This document shows positions 1-4,760 of a stretch of DNA of 6,747 nucleotides, in pieces. Under the pieces are notes generated by a model. The model was not told the DNA's origin, did not search any database, and worked only from the letters and a program-made list of their open reading frames with translations. Origin of the DNA: an uncultured Rhodobacter sp. (GTDB taxonomy: Bacteria > Pseudomonadota > Alphaproteobacteria > Rhodobacterales > Rhodobacteraceae). The DNA is taken from positions 1 through 6,747 of the forward strand of contig CALGTJ010000064.1 of NCBI GenBank assembly GCA_937901435.1, read 5' to 3'. The translations under genes and the position numbers were made by a program. Each line of letters opens with the position of its first letter. Position 1 is the first letter of the stretch.

Positions 1-446
1 TCCAGAAATCGGTCGAGGATTTCGCTGACGAAGAGGGCCGTCGCCCCCGGATGCTGGTGGTCAAGATGGGGCAGGACGGTCATGATCGCGGGGCCAAGGT
101 GATTGCGACCGCCTTTGCTGACATCGGCTTTGACGTGGACGTGGGGCCCTTGTTTCAGACCCCTGACGAGGCCGCGCAGGACGCGATTGACAACGACGTT
201 CATGTGGTCGGGATCTCGTCTCAGGCAGCGGGGCATAAGACGCTTGCGCCCAAACTGATCGAAAGCCTCAAGGCGCAGGGGGCGGGCGACATCATTGTGA
301 TCTGTGGGGGGGTGATTCCGCATCAGGATTATGATTTCCTGACAAAAGCGGGCGTAAAGGCGATCTTTGGCCCCGGCACCAATATCCCCGACGCCGCGCA
401 AGATATCCTGCGCCTGATCCGGGAGGCGCGAAAGGACAGGGTATGA
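1..446 (+). CDS. scpA: Methylmalonyl-CoA mutase, C-terminal B12-binding part (5' end outside window)
   Basis: This is the 3' end of the gene for the adenosylcobalamin-dependent mutase that interconverts (R)-methylmalonyl-CoA and succinyl-CoA in the cytoplasm, at the end of propionyl-CoA and ethylmalonyl-CoA pathway flux. The frame is open from base 3 and ends at TGA 444-446; the ATG at 51 is internal. What is visible is the flavodoxin-like cobalamin-binding domain. DGHDRG is the base-off D-x-H-x-x-G motif carrying the lower-ligand histidine. VICGGVIP holds the GG motif, and the tail [12 protein letters not shown] is typical of MCM large subunits. The stretch [21 protein letters not shown] fits MCM rather than ethylmalonyl-CoA mutase. 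One oddity is that the S-x-L motif reads S-S-Q (GISSQAAGH), with Gln in the Leu position. The stop overlaps the next gene by ATGA, implying translational coupling. The family call is very secure; the symbol follows the E. coli name. Confidence 0.95.
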   Translation, partial: QKSVEDFADEEGRRPRMLVVKMGQDGHDRGAKVIATAFADIGFDVDVGPLFQTPDEAAQDAIDNDVHVVGISSQAAGHKTLAPKLIESLKAQGAGDIIVICGGVIPHQDYDFLTKAGVKAIFGPGTNIPDAAQDILRLIREARKDRV

Positions 447-799
447 CGGGGCACGTCACAGGCATCGGGGGCGTCTTTTTTCGGGCCGGGCATCCAGAGT
501 CTTTGGCGAAATGGTACGCCGACCACCTTGGCGTCACCCCCTTTGGTCCGTGGCCGCAGGCAGAGGGCGTGTCGGTCTTTGCGCCTTTCCCGGCGGACAC
601 CGATTATTGGCCCGCAGGTAAGCAATGGATGCTGAACCTGCGTGTGTCGGGCTTGGATGCCCTTGTTGCACGCCTTGAGGCGGCTGGAATTGTCGCAGAG
701 CGTCGCCCAGAGGAATGGGATACGCCAGAGACCGGGCGCTTTGCGCGCATCACCGACCCCGAAGGGAATGAGATCGAATTATGGGAACCCCCGAAATGA
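443..799 (+). CDS. VOC-family (glyoxalase/bleomycin-resistance fold) protein
   Basis: This is a 118-aa protein of the vicinal oxygen chelate superfamily, probably a cytoplasmic dimer; its substrate is unknown. Two beta-alpha-beta modules can be read. The first is residues 5-50 ([25 protein letters not shown]). The second is about 62-115, with the typical end [12 protein letters not shown]. Of the usual metal ligands only Glu112 in the last strand is evident. The first-strand position carries Gly9-Gly10 instead of His, so a classical glyoxalase I metal site is not obvious. The ATG at 443 overlaps the mutase stop (ATGA), so translation is probably coupled to the mutase. Despite following the mutase it does not resemble methylmalonyl-CoA epimerase, which begins with an N-x-H-V-A-I-A strand. 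The fold is confident and the reaction unknown. Its own stop lies in the ATGA at 796-799, the first unit of a tandem repeat. Confidence 0.85.
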   Translation: MTGHVTGIGGVFFRAGHPESLAKWYADHLGVTPFGPWPQAEGVSVFAPFPADTDYWPAGKQWMLNLRVSGLDALVARLEAAGIVAERRPEEWDTPETGRFARITDPEGNEIELWEPPK

Positions 800-825
800 G
801 GTGTCTTTATGAGTTGTCTTTATGA
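796..825 (+). repeat. 13-nt tandem duplication carrying three staggered ATG codons
   Basis: A 13-nt unit, ATGAGGTGTCTTT, occurs at 796-808 and again at 809-821 with one change (g801 versus t814). A third partial copy, ATGA, follows at 822-825. Since 13 is not a multiple of three, the ATGs at 796, 809 and 822 fall in three different frames. The last ATG starts the MAPEG gene. GAGG at 798-801 sits 7 nt before ATG 809 but 20 nt before ATG 822, so the duplication weakens the normal SD placement for the MAPEG start. Confidence 0.9.
796..825 (+). other. Candidate 9-codon linking mini-ORF (upstream ORF of the MAPEG gene)
   Basis: Reading ATG 796 gives M-R-C-L-Y-E-L-S-L and TGA at 823-825. The mini-ORF overlaps the VOC stop by ATGA (796-799), and its own stop overlaps the MAPEG start by ATGA (822-825). 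GGGAA at 783-787 lies 8 nt upstream and could serve as a weak ribosome site. A second short frame, ATG 809 to TAG 827-829, encodes M-S-C-L-Y-E and has a better SD (GAGG at 798-801). Either could pass terminating ribosomes on to the MAPEG start. Whether any peptide is made is unknown; the arrangement is seen directly, the coupling role is inferred. Confidence 0.35.
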
Positions 826-1322
826 ATAGACGGTCCAAAATCGTCACCGGTATGGGGCTGGGTCTGCTTTGGGGGGTGGGTCTGATCTGGGTCGGCTCGA
901 CCTATGTGAACCTGCCGATCTTCACCTATACATGGACGCTGTCGCTGGCCTTTCTGCTGCCCGGACTGGTGATGGCCCTGATGGTGGCGCGGATCGCGGC
1001 GCGGCGGTTTTTCGATGATGCCACCATTGATGGCGGCAGTTTTGCCCCCGGATCTGGCGCAGAGACCGACGCACGGGTGTTGCAAAACACCTTTGAACAA
1101 CTGGTGCTGGCATTGGCGCTTTGGCCCGTCACAGGGTATATCCTTGGCAATAACGGCCCCGGTGTGATCCTGTGCCTTGGCATCGGGTTTGCCGTGATGC
1201 GCGTGCTGTTCTGGATTGGCTATCATATGTCCCCGCCGCTGCGCGCGCTTGGGTTTGCGGGCACGTTTTATCCGACCGTGATGGCGCTGATCTGGGCGGG
1301 GCTGTACTGGGTTCTGCGGTAA
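822..1322 (+). CDS. MAPEG-family integral membrane protein
   Basis: This 166-aa protein belongs to the MAPEG family (membrane-associated proteins in eicosanoid and glutathione metabolism). Bacterial members are poorly characterised, and some have glutathione transferase or peroxidase activity. Hydrophobic segments appear at about residues 8-25, 39-58, 92-109, 113-133 and 145-164, so it should be an inner-membrane protein. The family signature is R85-x-x-x-N89-x-x-E92 in DARVLQNTFEQL, matching the glutathione-contacting helix of the family, followed by R127 and Y134 in RVLFWIGYH. ATG 822 gives a normal N-terminus (MNRRSK then a hydrophobic helix, positive side in), and no alternative start is plausible. 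It lies downstream of the VOC gene, separated only by the 13-nt repeat. The stop TAA sits in the loop of a 9-bp hairpin. Family confidence is good; the substrate is unknown. Confidence 0.82.
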   Translation: MNRRSKIVTGMGLGLLWGVGLIWVGSTYVNLPIFTYTWTLSLAFLLPGLVMALMVARIAARRFFDDATIDGGSFAPGSGAETDARVLQNTFEQLVLALALWPVTGYILGNNGPGVILCLGIGFAVMRVLFWIGYHMSPPLRALGFAGTFYPTVMALIWAGLYWVLR

Positions 1323-1337
1323 GGCTGTCGCAGAACC
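1310..1337 (+). terminator. Hairpin enclosing the MAPEG stop codon (possible 3' end structure)
   Basis: A perfect 9-bp inverted repeat, GGTTCTGCG (1310-1318) and CGCAGAACC (1329-1337), encloses a 10-nt loop that contains the TAA stop at 1320-1322. No U-run follows, so this is not a classical intrinsic terminator. It may stabilise the 3' end, mark a processing point, or attenuate read-through into the next gene. A second small GGCC/GGCC stem (about 1340-1353) follows directly. Confidence 0.4.
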
Positions 1338-1384
1338 AAGGCCGGATCTGGCCAATAAACCGATGGACAACGCCCTGATTTTCG

Positions 1385-1423
1385 GCTCTTTTTGCGTTGA
1401 ACCACAGATCTTTCGCAAAGAGC
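1385..1423 (+). promoter_or_regulatory. Imperfect inverted repeat covering the RBS of the second VOC gene
   Basis: The left arm 1385-1396 (GCTCTTTTTGCG) pairs with the right arm 1414-1423 (CGCAAAGAGC). This gives ten base pairs with a 2-nt T bulge and a 17-nt loop. The right arm contains the AAAGAG (1417-1422) that is the best Shine-Dalgarno for ATG 1430, at 7 nt spacing. If it forms in the mRNA it would hide the ribosome site. No matching anti-hairpin or known riboswitch is recognised, so a regulatory role is inference. Confidence 0.35.
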
Positions 1424-1429
1424 ATGAAA

Positions 1430-2047
1430 ATGGCCCCAAGCTTGAAAATTGACCATCTGGTCGTGACCTGCGCCACTCTGGAAGAGGGGGTCGCCCATGT
1501 CGAGGCCGCCCTTGGCATCCCCCCGAACCCCGGCGGGGTCCACGCTGGCATGGGCAGTCATAACGCACTGCTGGCGCTGGGCGATATCTATCTGGAGATC
1601 ATCGCACCAGATCCGAACCAGCCCGAACCTGCGCGCGCGCGGATGTTTGATCTGAACAATTTCAGCGGTGCGCCACGGCTTAGCAATTGGGTCGCCTCGG
1701 TCTCTGACATTGACGCTGCCGTCGCGCTTGCACCTGCCGGAATTGGCCCGATCACGGCGGCGAGCCGGGGTGATCTGAGCTGGCAATTGACCATTCCCGA
1801 GGATGGCAAGCTGCCCTTTGACGGGGCCTTTCCGGCGTTTATCCAATGGCCCGAGGGCGTGCATCCGGCCAAGCGCATGACGGACAAGGGCTGTCGCTTT
1901 GTCAGTTGGGCGATCTCGCACCCGGACGCGGCATTGCGCGCGGCCCTTGACGTCTATGACACCCCGCTGGGGGCAAACGTGGTGCAAGGCCCACTTGGGT
2001 TCAGCGCGGTGATCGACACACCAAACGGCCCGCGTACCCTGTCGTGA
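1430..2047 (+). CDS. VOC-family protein, Glyoxalase_3 (PF13468-like) type
   Basis: This is a 205-aa glyoxalase-like protein with an unknown substrate. The N-terminal strand is LKIDHLVVTCATLEEGV (His9). It is followed by GGVHAGMGSHNALLALGDIYLEIIAPDP (about residues 36-62), whose G-x-H-x-G-x-G-(S/T)-x-N-x-L-L-x-L-G-x-x-Y-L-E pattern is the hallmark of the Glyoxalase_3 family; His9, His38/His44 and Glu56 are candidate ligands. The C-terminal half (PFDGAFPAFIQWPEGVHP, then HPD and a final GPLGFSAVIDTPNG strand) completes the second module. ATG 1430 is chosen because AAAGAG at 1417-1422 is at good spacing and the protein then starts just before the conserved strand. ATG 1424 and TTG 1397 are in frame but less likely. 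It overlaps the GNAT start by GTGA, so the two are probably co-translated. It is unrelated at sequence level to the smaller VOC protein upstream. Confidence 0.85.
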   Translation: MAPSLKIDHLVVTCATLEEGVAHVEAALGIPPNPGGVHAGMGSHNALLALGDIYLEIIAPDPNQPEPARARMFDLNNFSGAPRLSNWVASVSDIDAAVALAPAGIGPITAASRGDLSWQLTIPEDGKLPFDGAFPAFIQWPEGVHPAKRMTDKGCRFVSWAISHPDAALRAALDVYDTPLGANVVQGPLGFSAVIDTPNGPRTLS

Positions 2048-2532
2048 TCCTGCGTGCGGCTGTGTCCGGGGACGCGGCTGCGATTGCCGCCCTCTGGGCC
2101 CCGTGGATCCGGGATACGGCGATCACCTTTACCAGCGTCGAAAAATCCGAGGCTGATGTCGTGGCGATGATCAATGACCGCGCGGCACGGGGGCAGGCGT
2201 TTCTGGTCGCCACTTTGGGTGATGTGCTGTTGGGATTTGCCACCTATGCCCAGTTTCGGTCGGGGCCGGGGTATGCGCATACGATGGAACATTCGATCCT
2301 TTTGGCAGAGGCCGCCACCGGGCAGGGGGTGGGGCGTGGCCTGATGCAGGCACTAGAGGATCACGCCCGACGTACCGGACATCATGTGATGATCGCCGGG
2401 GTCAGTTCGGGCAATCCGGGCGGCATCGCCTTTCATCGCAGGCTTGGATACGGCGAAACGGCAGTCTTGCAACAGGCCGGGCGCAAGTTCGGGCAATGGT
2501 GTGATTTGCATCTGATGCAAAAGCGCCTGTAA
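2044..2532 (+). CDS. GNAT N-acetyltransferase, phosphinothricin acetyltransferase-like (PAT/MnaT family)
   Basis: This 162-aa cytoplasmic acetyltransferase uses acetyl-CoA. The nearest family I recognise is the PAT/bar/MnaT group (COG1247 type), whose members acetylate phosphinothricin, methionine sulfoximine or related amino acids. Features are the N-terminal ILRAAVSGDAAAIAALWAPWI, ITFTSVEKS, the family Glu at residue 82 (TMEHSILL), motif A Q94-G-V-G97-R-G99 that binds the CoA pyrophosphate, the FHRRLGY segment near residue 130, and the C-terminal GRKFGQWCDLHLMQK typical of the group. The start is GTG 2044, forming a GTGA overlap with the upstream stop. No SD is evident, so initiation is likely coupled to the VOC gene. 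The native substrate in most bacteria is unknown, and an antibiotic-resistance role should not be read from homology alone. Its TAA sits in a hairpin loop. Confidence 0.88.
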   Translation: MILRAAVSGDAAAIAALWAPWIRDTAITFTSVEKSEADVVAMINDRAARGQAFLVATLGDVLLGFATYAQFRSGPGYAHTMEHSILLAEAATGQGVGRGLMQALEDHARRTGHHVMIAGVSSGNPGGIAFHRRLGYGETAVLQQAGRKFGQWCDLHLMQKRL

Positions 2533-2542
2533 GCTGGGCGCT
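2522..2542 (+). terminator. Short hairpin enclosing the GNAT stop codon
   Basis: AGCGCC (2522-2527) pairs with GGCGCT (2537-2542), leaving a 9-nt loop that holds the TAA stop at 2530-2532. There is no following T-run. It resembles in layout the hairpin around the MAPEG stop at 1310-1337. Possible 3' end or attenuation structure; weak evidence. Confidence 0.3.
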
Positions 2543-2624
2543 GACCCGCAGCCCCGCATTGTTCCTTGTGCAAAATCCCGTTTTTCGATACCCGACCAAC
2601 TCATTTCCCACTAAGCTGACGCCC

Positions 2625-3305
2625 ATGTCGATCTGGACCCGCATCGCCAACGCTCTTGCCTCGCTCGCCTCTGGCGAAGCACTGAGTTCGTTGTTTGACC
2701 GCCTGCGCACACCGCCCGAACGCTCTATCGCCTTCACCATCGCGGTGATTGCGCTGGGGGCAAAGATGGCCAAGGCCGACGGCGAAGTGACCCGTGACGA
2801 GGTGACGGCCTTTCGCGAGGTGTTTCACATCCCGGCCGACGCGGAACCCGAGGCGGCCAAGGTCTTTAACCTTGCGCGCCAGGACGTGGCGGGGTTTGAC
2901 GAATACGCGCGCCGCATCGGGCGGATGTTTCCGGATAATTCCGAGGTGCTGTGTGACCTGATGGAGGGGCTGTTCCATATCGCCATGGCCGATGGATCTT
3001 ATCACCCGAAAGAGGATGATTTCCTGCACCGCGTCGCCACCATCTTTGGCATGGATGACCGACAGTTCCGGTCCCTGCGCGCGCGGTTTGTGGCCGACGC
3101 AGAGCCGGACCCCTACACGGTGCTGGGCGTGACGCTGGACACACCGCTAAAGGATATCCAAAAGGCGTGGCGCGAATTGGTGCGCAACACCCATCCCGAT
3201 CAGCTTATGGCGCGCGGCTTGCCCGAAGAGGCGATCAAGATGGCCGAAAAACGCCTGATCGCCGTCAACCGCGCTTGGGAAGAGATCAGCCGGGACGCGG
3301 CCTGA
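2625..3305 (+). CDS. DjlA-like co-chaperone: TerB-like domain plus C-terminal J domain
   Basis: This 226-aa protein should stimulate DnaK ATPase through its J domain. Residues about 34-155 form an all-helical TerB-like region, with acidic sites AKADGEVTRDEV (50s) and AMADGSYHPKED (120s), as in DjlA. Residues about 162-226 are the J domain: DPYTVLGVTLDTPLKDIQKAWRE, the essential HPD at 190-192, and the final helix AVNRAWEEI. E. coli DjlA has an N-terminal membrane helix. Here the N-terminus (MSIWTRIANALASLASG) is short and amphipathic, so the protein may be soluble or only peripherally bound. ATG 2625 is chosen because it begins the recognisable N-terminus; the upstream TTG 2559 would add 22 unlike residues. 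No clear SD is seen. Its stop directly abuts the ATG of the next gene. Domain calls are strong; equivalence to true DjlA is uncertain. Confidence 0.88.
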   Translation: MSIWTRIANALASLASGEALSSLFDRLRTPPERSIAFTIAVIALGAKMAKADGEVTRDEVTAFREVFHIPADAEPEAAKVFNLARQDVAGFDEYARRIGRMFPDNSEVLCDLMEGLFHIAMADGSYHPKEDDFLHRVATIFGMDDRQFRSLRARFVADAEPDPYTVLGVTLDTPLKDIQKAWRELVRNTHPDQLMARGLPEEAIKMAEKRLIAVNRAWEEISRDAA

Positions 3306-4331
3306 ATGCGGATCGCGACGTATAACGTCGAGTGGTTCAACGGTCTGTTCGATAACGCAGGCGCGCTGGTGCTGGATGATGGCTGGTCCGGCCGCTACAA
3401 CGTGACCCGGATCCAGCAAGCAGAGGCGCTGGGTATCGTGTTCACGGCGATGGACGCCGATGCAGTGATGGTGATCGAGGCCCCGGATCATGGCAGGACC
3501 CGGCGGACAGAGACCGCGCTGGGGGCCTTTGCCCGCGCCTTTGATCTGCGCACGACAGAGGTGCTGACTGGATTTGCCAATGACACCCAGCAGGAAATCG
3601 CGCTGCTTTATGACCCTGCCAAGCTGAGCGCGCGCCATGATCCTGTGGGCGAAATGACGGGCAAGCACGGCTCGCCCGACGCGCCGCGCTTTGATTCTGT
3701 GTTCCGCATCGATCTGGACATTGACGCGACCCCCGATCAGGTCCGCTTTTCCAAACCGCCGCTGGAGGCTGTTGTTGAGACCGTGACGGGGGCCACGCTG
3801 CGCCTGATCGGGGTGCATGTGAAATCCAAGGCCCCCCATGGCGCCACCTCGCCGCAAGAGGTCATGCGCCTCGCCATCGCTAACCGGCGCAAGCAACTGG
3901 CCCAATGCATCTGGCTGCGCCAGCGCGTTGTCGGCCATCTTGAGGCGGGCGAAGACCTGATTGTGATGGGCGATTTCAACGACGGCCCCGGTCTGGACGA
4001 ATATGAAAAGTTGTTCGGGCGCTCGGGTATAGAGATCGTGCTGGGCGATCCGGGCGAGCCGCAGATGTTTGATCCCAACGCGCAGATGGCGCTTAGCCAG
4101 CGGATCGGTGTCAGCCCGACCACATCGCGATTCTACCTGCGCCACGAGGAACGCTATCTTCAGGCGCTGCTTGACTACATCATGGTTTCGCCGGGTCTGC
4201 GCGCAAAATCCCGCCGATGGCGCATCTGGCATCCCTTTGATGATCTGCTTTGTTATCAACGGCCTGAGCTGCGCGAGGCACTGCTGACGGCCTCTGACCA
4301 TTTTCCGGTCACGCTGGATCTGGATCTTTGA
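3306..4331 (+). CDS. Endonuclease/exonuclease/phosphatase (EEP)-family hydrolase
   Basis: This 341-aa protein belongs to the Mg2+-dependent EEP fold (DNase I/ExoIII/sphingomyelinase-like phosphodiesterases). The catalytic set can be followed: ATYNVEWF (Asn7), VIEAPD (Glu58, the metal ligand), GVHVKSK (His171), MGDFNDGP (Asp223, Asn225), LDYIMVSPGL (Asp290) and ASDHFPV (Asp331-His332) at the C-terminus. All expected residues are present, so it should be active. Substrate (DNA, RNA, lipid or sugar phosphate) cannot be told from sequence; the opening MRIATYNVEWF is common in uncharacterised bacterial members. There is no signal peptide, so it is likely cytoplasmic. The ATG follows the co-chaperone stop TGA with no gap, so translation is probably coupled. 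The long open frame opposite it is an antisense shadow. Confidence 0.88.
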   Translation: MRIATYNVEWFNGLFDNAGALVLDDGWSGRYNVTRIQQAEALGIVFTAMDADAVMVIEAPDHGRTRRTETALGAFARAFDLRTTEVLTGFANDTQQEIALLYDPAKLSARHDPVGEMTGKHGSPDAPRFDSVFRIDLDIDATPDQVRFSKPPLEAVVETVTGATLRLIGVHVKSKAPHGATSPQEVMRLAIANRRKQLAQCIWLRQRVVGHLEAGEDLIVMGDFNDGPGLDEYEKLFGRSGIEIVLGDPGEPQMFDPNAQMALSQRIGVSPTTSRFYLRHEERYLQALLDYIMVSPGLRAKSRRWRIWHPFDDLLCYQRPELREALLTASDHFPVTLDLDL

Positions 4332-4333
4332 TC

Positions 4334-4362
4334 TTAAAACGTTACGCGATTTCGCCTATATT
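4334..4362 (+). promoter_or_regulatory. Candidate sigma70-type promoter for a leaderless mRNA
   Basis: TATATT at 4357-4362 is a 5/6 match to the -10 consensus. TTAAAA at 4334-4339 matches the -35 at 4/6, with a 17-nt spacer. Transcription would be expected to begin about 7 nt after the -10, at or next to the ATG at 4369. No SD lies in the 37-nt gap, which agrees with leaderless translation. The local AT-richness contrasts with the GC-rich surroundings. Confidence 0.55.
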
Positions 4363-4368
4363 GATACG

Positions 4369-4653
4369 ATGAAACAGATTGCCCCTCTTGGCCTTTGTGC
4401 CCTTCTCCTCGTCACGCCCGCTCAGGCGCAGGACTCTGACCTCAAAGACGGTATGGATCTTATGTCGCAGGGCACACGGCTGTTGCTGCGTGGCCTGATG
4501 GGCGAGATTGAACCCGCCTTGCGTGAATTGGAAGGCGCGTTGCAGGATCTCAACGCCTATCACGCGCCCGAAATTCTGCCCAACGGCGATATCCTGATCC
4601 GCCGCAAAGACCCTAAATCCGTCGTGCCGGAAGAGGGCGAGATAGACTTGTAA
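4369..4653 (+). CDS. Small secreted protein of unknown function, conserved in Rhodobacteraceae
   Basis: This 94-aa protein has a clear Sec signal peptide: MK, a hydrophobic core APLGLCALLLVTP, then AQA before Gln21 (signal peptidase I cleavage after Ala20). The mature part is about 74 aa and acidic. It has an amphipathic helical stretch (DGMDLMSQGTRLLLRGLMGEIEPALRELEGALQDLNAY, in two halves), then a compact tail with PNGDILIRRKDP ending in EIDL. I recognise this pattern from Rhodobacteraceae genomes, where from memory such proteins often carry the name 'AAA+ family ATPase'. No Walker A or B motif is present and the length rules out an ATPase, so I do not use that name. Expected location is the periplasm. 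It probably has its own promoter just upstream and is convergent with the phosphatase gene. Function unknown. Confidence 0.8.
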   Translation: MKQIAPLGLCALLLVTPAQAQDSDLKDGMDLMSQGTRLLLRGLMGEIEPALRELEGALQDLNAYHAPEILPNGDILIRRKDPKSVVPEEGEIDL

Positions 4654-4736
4654 GCGGACACCATCAAATACAGGACGATGACGGTCGAAATGTCGCGCGA
4701 CCGGGCCCCTTCATCTGGCTTCAAATACCTCGGGGT

Positions 4737-4753
4737 CTGGGGCAGAGCCCCAG
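4737..4753. terminator. GC-rich hairpin between convergent genes (bidirectional terminator candidate)
   Basis: CTGGGGC (4737-4743) and GCCCCAG (4747-4753) form a perfect 7-bp stem with an AGA triloop. It lies between the stop of the secreted-protein gene (4653) and the stop of the minus-strand phosphatase gene (4761), only 7 nt past the latter. Neither side has a strong U-run. The preceding sequence, about 4720-4736 (TTCAAATACCTCGGGGT), together with the stem resembles, from memory, an intergenic motif common after genes in Rhodobacteraceae. The position supports a shared 3' end element. Confidence 0.55.
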
Positions 4754-4760
4754 CGCCATA

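Noticed and set aside
443..799. First VOC gene as methylmalonyl-CoA epimerase
   Set aside because: The position behind the mutase is tempting, but the sequence lacks the epimerase N-x-H-V-A-I-A opening, the usual His/Gln metal ligands and the expected length of about 134 aa or more.
1629..1642. Alternating GC run as a Z-DNA or recombination signal
   Set aside because: It is short, lies inside the VOC coding region and is explained by Ala-Arg codons in a GC-rich genome.
807..1987. Minus-strand open frames of 140-253 codons opposite the MAPEG and second VOC genes
   Set aside because: They are low in hydrophobic residues, rich in Arg/Pro/Gln, overlap each other, and lie opposite genes with clear family motifs.
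2044..2532. GNAT gene as an antibiotic (phosphinothricin) resistance gene
   Set aside because: PAT-like GNATs are common in bacteria never exposed to the compound and often act on methionine sulfoximine or unknown substrates; nothing in the context points to resistance.
2559..2624. Upstream TTG extension of the co-chaperone
   Set aside because: The added 22 residues do not resemble a DjlA membrane anchor, and ATG 2625 starts the recognisable N-terminus.
2533..2624. Promoter before the co-chaperone gene (TTGTGC at 2566)
   Set aside because: No acceptable -10 at 16-18 nt spacing (TACCCG or ATACCC only).
3147..4301. Long minus-strand open frame (384 codons) opposite the EEP gene
   Set aside because: The plus strand encodes a protein with every EEP catalytic motif. 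The antisense translation is rich in Arg, Gln and His with no recognisable domain, as expected of a shadow frame in GC-rich DNA.
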